Below are positions 46,149 through 57,268 of a stretch of 64,000 bases of DNA, one piece after another (the first letter of the stretch is position 1; the number at the start of each line of letters is the position of its first letter). Both the position numbers and the translations under genes were made by a program. The notes under the pieces were generated by a model that had not been told where the DNA came from, did not search any database, and saw only the letters and a program-made list of their open reading frames with translations. Source of the DNA: Conchocele bisecta (lineage: Eukaryota > Mollusca > Bivalvia > Lucinida > Thyasiridae); contig CM055271.1 of NCBI GenBank assembly GCA_029237695.1, forward strand, positions 85,538,208-85,602,207, read 5' to 3'.

Positions 46149-48034
46149 TTGGAGCGCAAGTTTTTCACTGGGAATTGGTGAGTACATATGTTGTTACTTT
46201 CTAATGCTGCCATTTAAGTCTGAATCTTGCCAAGACCGGCAATTCTACGCAGTGTTATCGTATCCTCGATAATACTGCACTATTTAATTTACCCGAGTTA
46301 TTTGGCCCCGTTTCGACCAAACGCTTGGTCAATAAAAGCCGTATGGCATGTATCCGCTGATGTAGATTATCTCCCTTAATCAAATAGTATTGATTCATTA
46401 ATTCGTCGTGCTTACGTGTAAATAATAACGATTACAGGACTGGCATGTGGGAGCATTCCGTGAGTATTGTAATATTATTGCATATTATTCTCATGTGTTT
46501 GGTTGCATGTCACTCTGACTAATTGCATTAGCAATTTATTGTATTTGTAAAACGAAGGGCGAACTTGATTGAGATGTTCACTAACATTAGCCATGCATTT
46601 TATGTTACGATTCAATCGAATATCCATGAGAATATTGCTAATTTTAACATGTCACAATTGTAACGTGAATTTTCTGGACGACTTTCATTACTCTATGGGG
46701 AAACACATGTTAACTCCTAACCCAGTCGTCTGTACATTCATTTTAGTAAGTCATATTACGTTCGCAGTGTGTTGTAAATATTGTAAATGCTATTGCGACC
46801 AGGATGGCCAAATCAGACAGTTCTGCTCTAAGTGCACTGATTTATACATCAGTAAGCTGCAATAAGGACATGATGTGAAGTATAGTTTGTTTCAATCACT
46901 GATGCTTTGGGTCAGCCTGTGGAATCCTACAGTCTGATTAGAGTATACAGTGTTTATGATTAGTAATGTAATGTAATACTGTGAGTCTGTACAGGAGAAT
47001 ACTTGGCACAGTTGCTCTTTATTAAGTTTGCGCAGTTGGCCACGGGCAGTCTGATCATGGTAAGGCCTGTCGCAATCAACTGTTTGTTTACTAATGGTAA
47101 ATAACTGTGAATGACGTCTGTATTCACATGTACGGCTGTGAAGAGGTATATCGTTGGGTACACTAGATATAGGGGCTGTTCATTAATGTGTTATGTCGCA
47201 TTTTCCGACTTATGAATTCCATCAGCCCTCTTCTTCCAATTAGTGAAAATATCTTTGTGTACATTGCATTGTATCATGTTTCATCATTGTAATATATGAT
47301 GATGTTTAGTATTGCCATGCAATCAGGATATTGATTTCATGTGCACTACTGTGACTATTATTGAGACAATAATCATGTTACATTCTGGAAACAACACCGT
47401 TGGTGTTTTGTAGTCCCAGCCAGTACACCAGCCAGTCAGCAACGAGCGATGGCACGTCCCTTCTTTGTGTCTGCGTAATTCAGTACGCAACACAGAGTTA
47501 TTTACTTATTCTGGAGTCCACGGCACGACACCGTGTGTTAGCGGGGACTCTGCTCCGCGTGGACCAAGGGCGTAATCGAGTGGGTCATATTCCGGTGACG
47601 TCATTCCGTCAAAGGACGTGAAGAATCGATAGGGACGTTCACCGATGCGTTATCGACCCCATCCGCCCAAGTAGGCTCAGTATCTCCTAAGAACCAGTAA
47701 CTTTACGACGTTATTATAACGTCACTCCCATCATGGCGGAAGCCGGAGTTGTTTAGATGATCTCTAACATTGGATATGTATCCAGATTATGATGACGTTT
47801 ACTTTTGACTTTAACTACCTGTTCCAGAATCGAGGATGTGCCTTGGTTGTGCAAGGGCCTGTGGCGGTGGCTGCTAGGGGGCGTTGTCCGTACTGACATA
47901 TTCATCTATTCTTTGTGTTTATCATTTATGTAAATATATCATACTTGTAAAAATATACCTTGTTGTCTCTGTCCACAACGTGCTTGGTGTTCTGTCCCTT
48001 CAGTAGACTAGCTCGGTGTCACCCTGGTGTGACA
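46149..48034. other. Downstream part of the gypsy insertion, unassigned
   Basis: Either the inner leader of a second LTR element or the rest of a long LTR. It starts TTGGAGCGCAAG and ends CACCCTGGTGTGACA. Several short open frames were examined; none shows a known domain. Confidence 0.35.
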
Positions 48035-48195
48035 TATATAACAATGTTAATTCGAGGGAACAAATTGTTATATCATGAGAATGAATTGTTAGATTGAGGA
48101 AACGAATTGTTAATTCATGGGAACAAATTGTTAAATTGAGGGAACAAATTGTTATTTCGGGAACGAATTAATAAATAAAAAAATACGTCCCCTGC
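48035..48195. mobile_element. Right remnant of the palindromic GTTCCCACGAA MITE
   Basis: GAGGGAACAAATTGTTA-type units, ending ATACGTCCCCTGC, which matches the right end of the full copy at 54123-54563. Confidence 0.75.
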
Positions 48196-49599
48196 CCATT
48201 ACAAAAGAAATCCATTACGCCACCCACTTGGTCTCATACAGTACTATCTTCTATAATAGAAGATATTTAGGCGAAGAGTATTAGGGTTGAGATCGGAAAA
48301 AAATAAGCCAAAGCCGAATTTTTCAGAAAAATACCAAAATATCATTAGTAATAACATATCAAAACTCCCCATGAATCCAGATAGCGTCCAAAATGGCCGC
48401 CAAAATGACAAAATCATAACTAGTACAAACTCCACTAAACCAATCAAGAAAACAATGTGTCGAAACATACTGAATATAAATAACGAATCATAATAATTGT
48501 GAAATGCAATACAATGAAAATGGCATCCAAGATGGCCGCCAACATCTCTTAACTCTCTAAACTGAGGAAACATGTGGAACATTTGGAATAACAATATTCA
48601 AATGTAATATCTGGCTTATACAATATATTTAATACATGTTTTATATATTATGTTATGTAAAATGATATTCGAAATTGCCACCAAATTGCGAGAAATGTCT
48701 CAAAATTACATAAATTTGTATATAAAATATATGAAATTTACCCTATTTACTATATTTGAATTTGTTAAATTGGAAACATTTGGAAACATTTGAACTACAC
48801 AATACATTTAATGTATACTTTATTTATTATATAAAACAAAATGTTATTATATAAAAACAAAATGATATTCAAGATGGTCACCAAATTGTGAGAAATATCG
48901 CAAAATAATTTACATCTATATACGGCAAATCAGCACAGGGAAATAAAAAAATACAACAATTTATTGTTATTTATACATTAAACATGTCTCAAATTGACAG
49001 ACTTAGTTCATTGCAGCATTATCAAGAAAAGTTACGTTTGTAACTGCATAACTAATTGGAATAACCTGCTAAATTAGCAAAATTATCTGTAAGTTTTAAC
49101 AAGATCATCAGTGGCATTATCGTCGTTTGAAATATCCAATTATTTTACTATGCTGCACTCATTATGACTATATTTACCAAATCAACAATAATTTAACCTA
49201 CAAATACATGCAAGATTCACATTCTAATGTTTTATTCCACGTTTTGACATCTGCTGGAACTGGTATAGCATATGGATACTACCACCATATTATTCACATG
49301 CACAATATTCATTTAACCATACTGCAATTATCGATGTGTGTATCCCTTTGCTAGAGTGAAGATTGAATCGATTCGATTCATACTTCTTAGTTTTTCAATA
49401 TACTATGTCGTATTACATGTATCAGATGAGACATGTTTCAATTCGTTCTGGTATGCATAAATATGACGTATGACTTGACCACCGACGAGAAAAGAAAATA
49501 AGTTTAAACATTATGTAACATTAAACTCTTGATTTGGACCGCTAGAATGATAAATAGATATGTTGATGTAATGCTAGATAGGTACATTGATTAACTGTG
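48196..49599. other. AT-rich intergenic, no gene seen
   Basis: 48196-48262 matches one arm of the fold-back element at 53859-54058 (CCACCCACTTGGTCTCATAC). CAAGATGGCCGCC-type motifs occur near 48395 and 48528, and diverged GAAACATTTGGAA repeats near 48560-48900. Nothing coding is recognised. Confidence 0.4.
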
Positions 49600-49900
49600 T
49601 CGAACGGGCTGTCAACAGCTATGGTCATTTTAGGCACGATCACCTGGGGTAAATCCTGTATTCCATCTGTAATGAGGAATCAGAACTGAATATTTGCATC
49701 AAGAACATATATATTCAGTCCTCAATTTAGAATATCCGGATCTGGTGTCAGGTGCTCAATGCAAAAGAGTCACTTAGTCCCAGCCCCTAAACGTAGTCGG
49801 AGTACACTAATCTTACTATACCTACACTTGGGATAACCGACTTCAACACTACCGTACAAGAATTCCAAATTATAACTGAGGGCCAAATCAAAGATATCAC
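49600..49900. repeat. Dispersed repeat, copy A (CAACAGCTATGGTCATTT)
   Basis: It shares ordered landmarks with 55250-55570: the GTCATTT start, TCAGAACTGAATATTTGCA, ATATATTCAG, GATCTGGTGTCAGG, CACTTAGTCCCAGCCC and AATCTTACTA. Confidence 0.65.
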
Positions 49901-52124
49901 GAGTCTGGTAATTGTGACCAGCACCGCTATCATACCCGTCTCATGTTCCCTGTCGGCCGTCAACAGAATATCAGTTAGTATAAACATGTTCCCGCGGACA
50001 GGACACTCTTTAAACGTCGGTTGTCAACATCAAACTTCAAGGCAATGAGACCTGCACAGTGTGCCATATGAATGACAGTTCAGGCTTCTAAAAAGTGTGT
50101 ACATGTACTTATATAATGTATACATCGCCCTGCAATACATATGCATTACACAAACTGTATAACTTGCACCATTGTAAACAATAGTATAAGTTATTGTGAT
50201 TCTACATAGGCTATATGGTGTAATATTGCCCGTCTGGGAACGTATTTGTCATACCGCAGATCGTGTATTTGGCCGTATAAACATCTCTTCTTTTGAACTT
50301 TGCGTTTTTTTCGGGAAGATAAATAATCCGATATTCGATTTTCTACCGTCAGTCTTAATATAAAGGCGTAAATTAACATTTTGTTTTTTTATTAAACGAA
50401 AACAAACTAAATATGGAGTAAGAAATCCATCGAAAACGACTTTATGACAGTTTATTTATATCGTGTAATTTAATTTATATTCCACTGCTCTATCGATATG
50501 CTCTCCCTTTGGCGCCTCTAGAATAATGCGACTGGTTCCCAAACATTCGTTGTCATTGCTACGCCGCGTTTCGTGCGTGGAACCCATAGTTTGTGACCTA
50601 AATATAGCCATGTCACGAAGCCAAGCGTGTTGATATTTGAAAAGCAATTTTCGTTATTTTGGCTAATTTTTCGCTCATATTTTGATGAGCGAAGAATATT
50701 TATGGAAAAATAAACAATAAATACTGGTTTTGAGTGTACAATTTGTTACTTTTATTGATCAATTCGGGGGTTTATTGTGTTTAGTGAGGAATACAATTCG
50801 CAATCGCTAGACGCTTTCAAAGTGTGTCTTCATTGGACGCGAGGCGCCGGAGGGGAATCGCAATTTCTCTATGTCCGACGGCCTTGGCAGGTCATATAAT
50901 ATATTTGACCAGGCAAGCTAGACAATCAAAAGCCGAGAAACTTCGGACATACATGGTGCCGCATGCTATACCCCCCCCCCCCCGCCCCTCCCACCACCGC
51001 CACAACAGTGTACATATCACAAACTAGGATTTGAAAACAATTACCAATATGCTGCGTATATAAATTCATCTCCAAGAACAAAACAGTTTAATGGTCAGTT
51101 TAATGGTCGCACCGGCCCTTCCACGACAATGCGGGAAGCTATTTGAGCAACTCATGTCGTAATATGCGACTTGGTAGGACGGTTGGAGCAACACAGACCC
51201 AACTCTGTATGGCGGTGGATCCATGCACTTAGGATCCTATATGTATGGAGTGTTGCGTTCTATTTGCGGACATTGCGCATGGACGCCTTGCGCAATGGGA
51301 TTGCGCATTGATCACGTCGCGCATGAGACATTCACCTGCGTCAACTGCACAACGTTCAAGCGAATGAGACATTGAAGTATGGACTGTCACATTGTGTAGC
51401 CCGGTAAACCAGAACAGTAACAATAGCTCACACAACGGTATTGGACGTTTATACAGGGGACTTAATGTAAGGTATAATAAAGAGTTTTATTTCACAGAGA
51501 AAACTCACTAATTCATTGGCAGTCATTAAATAAACCGCTATAACTTGTTAACGCAATGGAATATTTACATGCGGTTTTCGCCGGTCTTGCTAAATTATTG
51601 ATGACTATAATGTGCGCATTAAACAAATGAGCAACATGGGGGTAATATTTCAGAACACCAATGGGTGGGTGGTTTGATGTGAAGCAACCAATGAGTAAGT
51701 AGTGTTCTAGTTCTAGCCCCATAGTTCTTCGTAAACTGACTCGAAGATAAAGGTTAACCAGGACTTGACAGCCCTAATTAAGGCGAAAATTGCGTAAAAA
51801 TTAGGCCAATGACGTCCATGTGTGGGTGATCTGTGGTGAGGCATCCAAGGAGCAAGAGTGTGGCAGATCTAGTCCTAGTAGTTATTGAGAAATTGACTCG
51901 AATACAAAGGTACCAACATGCGATCCACCGTCCCTTAGACATATTCCAATATGCACATTGTCTGTCTGCGGTCTCCGTACTCAACCGCAAATGTCTTATT
52001 AAATGTCTTATTAATTGGAGAAGTTGCGTATCCAGTCCAGCAGGCTACCGTTGGTTCAGTGTCAAAAAGCGTATCCCGAATCGACACATGTCATGGAGAA
52101 CACAGAACAACGTAAACCAATCAT
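49901..52124. other. Intergenic, no supported gene
   Basis: A C-run lies at 50971-50983. 51640-51760 and 51790-51910 are diverged direct repeats (ACCAATGGGTGGGTGG, CTAGTTCTAG, AAACTGACTCGAA). Open frames are short and show no domains. Confidence 0.4.
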
Positions 52125-52479
52125 TGTAACGATAATTGTTCATAATCATTGGTAACCAATCATTGGCGGGGTACGCCCGAGGAAAATCTGTATCTGTATA
52201 TATATTCTAAATAGTGCCCACATACATAGTCTCAGCCTCGTCGCATGAGACGGGCTGAGAATCCAGTTACACCGGCCCAGCTTGATACCAGATACAGTAG
52301 AATTACATGTACATGTATATTAATCGGTTGTCAGGCTGGAACAGACTATGAGAATATTAGTTCGTCTGCTGAGTGCCGGAACTTCATATAACATGGTGCT
52401 CAGCATATCGATAAGATGATAGCACGGCTGCTCAGACTGGTGACAGCCGGACCAGCTGAGATAGTAAAAATATGTTACA
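52125..52479 (+). repeat. LTR of a second gypsy element (355 bp)
   Basis: It begins TGTAACGATAATTG and ends ATATGTTACA, with inverted TGTAAC/GTTACA termini. A TATATATATTC motif lies near 52196. The primer-binding site follows six bases later. Confidence 0.75.
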
Positions 52480-52485
52480 TAATTT

Positions 52486-52503
52486 TGGCGCCCAACGAGG
52501 GAC
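52486..52503 (+). promoter_or_regulatory. tRNA primer-binding site
   Basis: TGGCGCCCAACGAGGGAC immediately downstream of the LTR; the TGGCGCCC start is typical of tRNA-Lys-type primer sites. Confidence 0.8.
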
Positions 52504-52559
52504 TGCCATACTTTAATATAATATACCCTTATGCTCAGCATGCTGATAATAAGGTTGAT

Positions 52560-53850
52560 TAAACTGGTCTCGTGCTTGAGCTAGCCGGACCAGCTGATGG
52601 AAGCGAACATACGATCGTTACAGGAGAAAACAACCAGATGCATTTGATGGTAATTCTGATTTCAATGATTTTATTTCACACTTCGACCAAGTTCACTTTG
52701 GGAACCAATGGTCGGATCACGAGAAAATCGATCCAGCTGGCTACGTCATTGAGGGGCCCATCTGAGCGGCTGTTGGCAGACATTCTAGACGCACACCGAA
52801 TTCCATACGAGTTGCGTAGCTTGGTTGAGTCCAGATTCTGTCCCCACGAGAGTGATTCAGCGTTTAAATGCGAGTTCAGAGCCCGCAGGCGGGCGAGGTC
52901 GGAGAATACATTTGACTATGGCCACGCCATCAGACGATTGGCAAACTATGCATTCCCATGCATGCCATATCATGCTAGAGAAGAACTATTGATTGATCAA
53001 TATATTTCACACCTAAATGACACAGATTTACGGAAACACGTGCAATTTGGCCATCCTGCTACTTTAAATGCTACGATGGCACTGGCGATTGAATGGGAAA
53101 GTTGTATCAACTCACTTCCTAACCGTAAACCGATTGTGGTGTTTGACGACTCGGACGTAAACACGGTGACAACACCAGTGCAACGGCCAGATAATACGAA
53201 ACCAAAACCTCGCAATACACATGCAAATACTAAATGTAATACACGTACACGATCCGAGGGTGACATACTGAAAGTCGTCTCAGATATTGTTGGACAAATT
53301 AAACGACGTAGTGCATGACATAAAACATATCTCACACATCAGAAGACAAGGTACGAGCTTATTCAATATAATTCAGACAATATTAGAAGTAACCCTTTCA
53401 ACACCACATACCTGTATAGTAGTATTGGCAAAAAGTGTAAATCCAGATGAGCCGGCTCCTGACGAGCCGTCTCATCAGGATCTGCATTTTTTGCAAGAAA
53501 TTTTCATATTTTGAGAACAAAAGCACCCCCTTTTTCATAAATTTACTGGTCTGAAAATCATTTTGTGACGGCTGGATATTGGCTGCCAAAATTAACATAT
53601 CAAAATACATTCAATTTACTTAGGGGTGAAAGGGTTAAATGTGGAAAACAATACCATTTTATTAGAGATTGCCCTGAACGATACCATACAAACAGTGCAG
53701 ACGCCAAGACACGTATAGCAAAGTCGGGAAACACACCATGCAGTCACTTCTTTAAACCAGGTTTGGTTGTCTTCCACAGATGTTTGCTCGGAGAAAGGTC
53801 ACACATGAAATTGTCCGCTATAAAGCATGCATGCTGGTTCTGTTCCGGTG
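52560..53850 (+). pseudogene. gag: gypsy gag with frameshift and MITE insertion
   Basis: Capsid-like gag. The first part (FNDFISHFDQVHFGNQW, near 52660-52720) is in one frame. A frame change near 52730 leads to QLATSLRGPSERLLADIL, VESRFCPHESDSAFKCEF, RRLANYAFPCMPYHAREELL and DTDLRKHVQFGHP, ending at 53318. A MITE at 53390-53638 then splits off the nucleocapsid: KCGKQYHFIRDCPERY resumes right after it, and CWFCSGDINH lies before the fold-back insertion at 53859. No protease, RT or integrase was seen downstream. Confidence 0.85.
53390..53638. mobile_element. MITE, AACCCTTTCAACAC family, inside gag
   Basis: Left end TAACCCTTTCAACACCAC, right end GGGGTGAAAGGGTTAA, with core GATGAGCCGGCTCCTGACG. 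Inserted at a TTAA-like target, the left copy of which is now GTAA. Confidence 0.75.
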
Positions 53851-54066
53851 ACATAAATCACAGGTGGAAGACTCGGACATGTGACGCAACAAAATGCCCA
53901 TTGCAAAAATCCATTACCCCACCACCCACTTGGTCTCGTACAGTAATATCTTCTATTATAGACGATAGTACGGTATGAGACCAAGTGGGTGGGGTAATGG
54001 ATTTTTTTTTGTAATGGGATTTTGTTTTTGTGTCACAGGTCCGAGTCTTCCGCCTGTGACATAAAT
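53851..54066. mobile_element. 200-bp fold-back MITE with 8-bp target duplication
   Basis: The element at 53859-54058 is an almost complete palindrome: ends CACAGGTGGAAGACTCGGAC and GTCCGAGTCTTCCGCCTGTG; centre GTCTCGTACAG...GATAGTACGGTATGAGAC. ACATAAAT flanks it at 53851-53858 and 54059-54066. Eight-base duplications are typical of hAT elements. One arm recurs at 48196-48262. Confidence 0.85.
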
Positions 54067-54122
54067 GGTATTCGATCCAAAACGTTGGTCGATACAGGGA
54101 GTGTATTGTACTACGGAGCCCC

Positions 54123-54563
54123 GCAGGGGACGTAGCATTCTTTTTTTATTAATTCGTTCCCACGAAGTAACAATTTGTTCCCTCAATTTAACTATTCGTT
54201 CCCACGAATTAACAATTCGTTTCCTCAATTTAACAATTCGTTCCCACGAAATAACAATTCGTTCCCACGATATAACAATTCGTTCTCATGATATAACAAT
54301 TGTTCCCTCGAATTAACATTGTTATATCGTGGGAACGAATTGTTAATTTGAGGGGAAAAAGGGTTAAATTGAGGGAACAAATTGTCATTTCGTGGGAACG
54401 ACTTGTTAATTCGAGGGAACAAATTGTTATATCGTGGGAACAAATGGAACGAACTGTTATTTCATGGGAACGAATTGTTAATTCGAGGGAACGAATTGTT
54501 TAATTGAGGGAACAAATTGTTATTTCGTGGGAACAAATTAATAAAAAAATCCATGTCCCCTGC
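54123..54563. mobile_element. Palindromic MITE built of GTTCCCACGAA repeats
   Basis: Ends GCAGGGGACGT and (A/C)ATGTCCCCTGC; then TTTTTTTATTAATTCGTTCC and its complement. The left half repeats AACAATTCGTTCCCACGAAA-like units; the right half is the same in reverse, turning at about 54310. The copy split by the gypsy element is at 35312 and 48035. Confidence 0.8.
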
Positions 54564-55249
54564 TTTCAAGTTGATATCGCAAGCGGTCACAGAGATATAG
54601 CAATTGGAAAAAAATTAACGTAAAACTTTAACAAAAAGTTTAAAGTCATTTGACCTTTACCTTGAGCTCCTTGGCAGCATGGGTAGGGTATACAATGAAA
54701 ATATGGATGGTGATCAATGTGTGTATGAAGTTTCAAGTTGAATCCCAAAGCCGTCACAGGGTATAAGCCGTTCCCCAGGAAATTTTAGCAACATATTTGC
54801 AGAATTTACATAACAAATGCGGAATTCTATTCCTCAGTTGTTATAAAAATTGCGTCGGCTTACGACGTCATTTACATAAAATATAGTAGTTTCTGTAAAT
54901 ATATTTCATGACAAGGGCATCGCTATATATCACTAAGCTAATCCTCTCGCTGGCAGCCTTGATAATAAAATATTTTATTTGTTTACATATTTGCCTCACA
55001 AACAAGGTGAATATAAGTCCACAGTGACATTCATCATGGACAGTCGGATGTGGGTCGTATGCAAAACAAAGCACCATCCCACAAAAGACACACACTGTGG
55101 CCAAATATTATCAAAATCGGTGAATCTATGCATGAGTTATTGAACAATGAAAGGCGTTACTAACTTCCGCACGCACGCACATGAACTTGGCAATGACAAT
55201 CCATACCAGTTACTTAGGGGTGAAAGGGTTTTGTTTGTGTGTTTGTTTG
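54564..55249. other. Intergenic with dispersed repeat fragment
   Basis: 55020-55150 is a reverse-oriented relative of 34959-35100 (GATGTGGGTCGTATGCAAAA, GGCCAAATATTATCAAAATC). The rest shows no gene. Confidence 0.45.
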
Positions 55250-55570
55250 TTGGGGTTTAACGGCCTATTAACAGCTAAGGTCATTTAAGGCCGGGTCAAT
55301 GGTTTAGTACTAAATCCCATATATTACCTGTACAAGTGCATGTACATGTTCAAGTACATGTACAAATGGGGGTAAAATCCCAAAATCAGAACTGAATATT
55401 TACAATAAAAAAACTATATATTCAGCCCTGAAATCAGAATAATCCTAATCTGATGCCAGATCCTCGCCACACCAGAATCACTTGGCCCCCTTCCAAACAC
55501 AGTAGGATCAGTAATAATCTTACTACTTTTATAATGGGCAATAACCCAATTCAACTCCCACTAAGATTCA
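55250..55570. repeat. Dispersed repeat, copy B (GGTTTAACGGCCTATTAAC)
   Basis: Same order of landmarks as 49600-49900: AACAGCTAAGGTCATTTAAG, TCAGAACTGAATATTTACA, TATATTCAGCCCTGAAATC, CAGAATCACTTGGCCCCC. Short palindromic TGTACATGTTCAAGTACATG near 55345. Confidence 0.65.
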
Positions 55571-55727
55571 CTAAAATAGGCAGCGTTCGTGTCAACGTTT
55601 CATGAATGAACTCATCTATCATGTGAAGTGATGGAGGGATGATTGCAGTATTTGTTTATGGTTTATATACTTCAGGAAAGTCGTATATATGCTATTTGTT
55701 TTGTACTGTATTCCTTATGGGCACGAA

Positions 55728-56380
55728 AACCGATAACTCCTCGATATATTTGCGCAAAATAACGCTGTTTTTCTTGGGTGGTTTAAAAGTAATATTTAGA
55801 GATATAATCTGGAGTTGCTCGCTATCAGGATGTTGATTCGTGTTTACTGTTTCAAAGGCAGCGCCCAAACGTGACGTAATATAACGCGTTATATGCGTCA
55901 ATCGCGCGACATGACGTGGGCACGAAAACTCACGTAGCATGATTATATATATGTGTCTGGATGGTACTGAATAATGTATGGTCGAGACGCCAGTTTCCGG
56001 GGTTTAGTCGCAGAGTTCGGGGTATTCATATATTTTGTAATTTATAGACATATATGCAGCCGCGATGTGCTTTACGTGAGGTGATTCAGATAAGCATGAC
56101 TTGACGTACAATATATAAGTCCTTTAAAATCCCACCAAATTCAGTGCTGGGACTAAATATTGGTAATTTTTGCCATTTAGGTAATTGTGTTTACGAACCA
56201 TACCGTGATTTTCTGCGTCCGCCATTAATCTGCTTTTTAATATTGTTAACATCATAAACAATAGAAAAGGTTCAAGTTGTCCTTCACTGGCTGATTCATC
56301 TGCGAGATGATCCACATCCAATGAAAACTCGGGACGAAGTAGCAGATTTATTGAAACTTTCGGAACATACCCCAAACAAC
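55728..56380. repeat. Segmental duplication, copy 1
   Basis: Three blocks are shared, in the same order, with 57269-58966: 55728-55988 (CGCAAAATAACGCTGTTTTT, CGCGCGACATGACGTGGGCA), about 55998-56050 (TTCGGGGTATTCA), and 56190-56380 (GATTTTCTGCG, CCAATGAAAACTCGGGACGA). No exon is supported, though the last block has a protein-like minus-strand frame (KVSINLLLRPEFSL). Confidence 0.7.
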
Positions 56381-56450
56381 CAGTGTGGTGATCGGAACAA
56401 TTTGTTTATTGGCTCATCAATACATAATGTTACCAACAACTTTTAAACAT

Positions 56451-56692
56451 TTAACGCTTTCAGCCCTAAATAACTGGAATGGATTATAATATGTTAATTT
56501 TCGGTCAATTCCATTCAGCACAAAATATTTTTCAAATAATCGGTCATAATTTTTTTTGTTTAAACAAATATGAAAATTACATGCAAAGATCGAGTGCAGA
56601 TCCTGATCATACAGTTCGTCATGAGCCGGCTCGTCTGGATCTACACTGTTTGAAAACACCTATATAAATGGCTGTAGTGTTGAAAGGGTTAA
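56451..56692. mobile_element. TTAA-flanked MITE, same family as 53390
   Basis: TTAACGCTTTCAGCCC at the left and GTGTTGAAAGGGTTAA at the right; core GTGCAGATCCTGATCATAC, opposite orientation to the 53390 copy. Confidence 0.8.
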
Positions 56693-57268
56693 CACATGAT
56701 TTAAACATGTAGATGTACAGTAGGATTGAACTTCAGTTCAGGGCTGGTTCAGTTGGATCATGGGTAATATGAATGATAAAATATAATCAATTACATGTAT
56801 TATATGTTCTTAATCAAACTTTGGCTCTTGCAGCGCTGGAGAGTGACATTGTCGTCTGCGGGTTTATTATATGTATTACTGTCTTTTTTAATAACACGGG
56901 CAAGTTTTTTATTGCAATTTCAGGTCTCTCATTAGTGACGATCCTAATGTACTACTGACTTTTTTTTTAATAACACGGGCAAGTTTTTTGATAGCTTTTT
57001 TAGCTCTCTCATTAGTGACGATTCTACTATAAAGCTCAACCATGCAGTCTTAAACAATAATAGAACAGTGATTTCTAACCCAGTACTGCCAGAGTAAAAG
57101 AGGGTGAATATCTGTAATTGTATATTTTGTATTTGTACCCGATTATTGCATGTATATTATGTACGGTTTGTGGGGGATGGCCCCGACCCACCATAAACCT
57201 ATTACGGGGACAATAAATGTTTTCAATCCCACCCCACCTCCCCCCACAAAAAAAACACAAAAAAAAAC
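56693..57268. other. Intergenic with 78-bp direct duplication
   Basis: 56879-56956 and 56957-57034 are adjacent near-copies (TTTAATAACACGGGCAAGTT, CTCTCATTAGTGACGAT). No gene was seen. Confidence 0.5.

Larger units (their letters stand above)
35351..48034 (+). mobile_element. Degenerate Ty3/gypsy retrotransposon with IN upstream of RT, composite
   Basis: Both proposed LTR starts read TGTCACGAATCGTAG (35351 and 45647). The outer flanks are the two halves of one MITE, with TATAG at 35346-35350 and TATAT at 48035-48039 as a probable, once-mutated 5-bp duplication. Inside, in order: leader, gag, zinc knuckle, protease, integrase, RT/RNase H remnant, a 4.9 kb HINE-like insertion, polypurine tract, and 3' LTR material. 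Integrase before RT is the arrangement reported for Gmr1-type gypsy elements. The two LTRs agree only over their first 15 bases, so this may be a composite of two elements. Confidence 0.65.

Noticed and set aside
46569..46865. 98-codon open frame after the 3' LTR
   Set aside because: No motif, no splice or start support, and composition like the surrounding AT-rich DNA.
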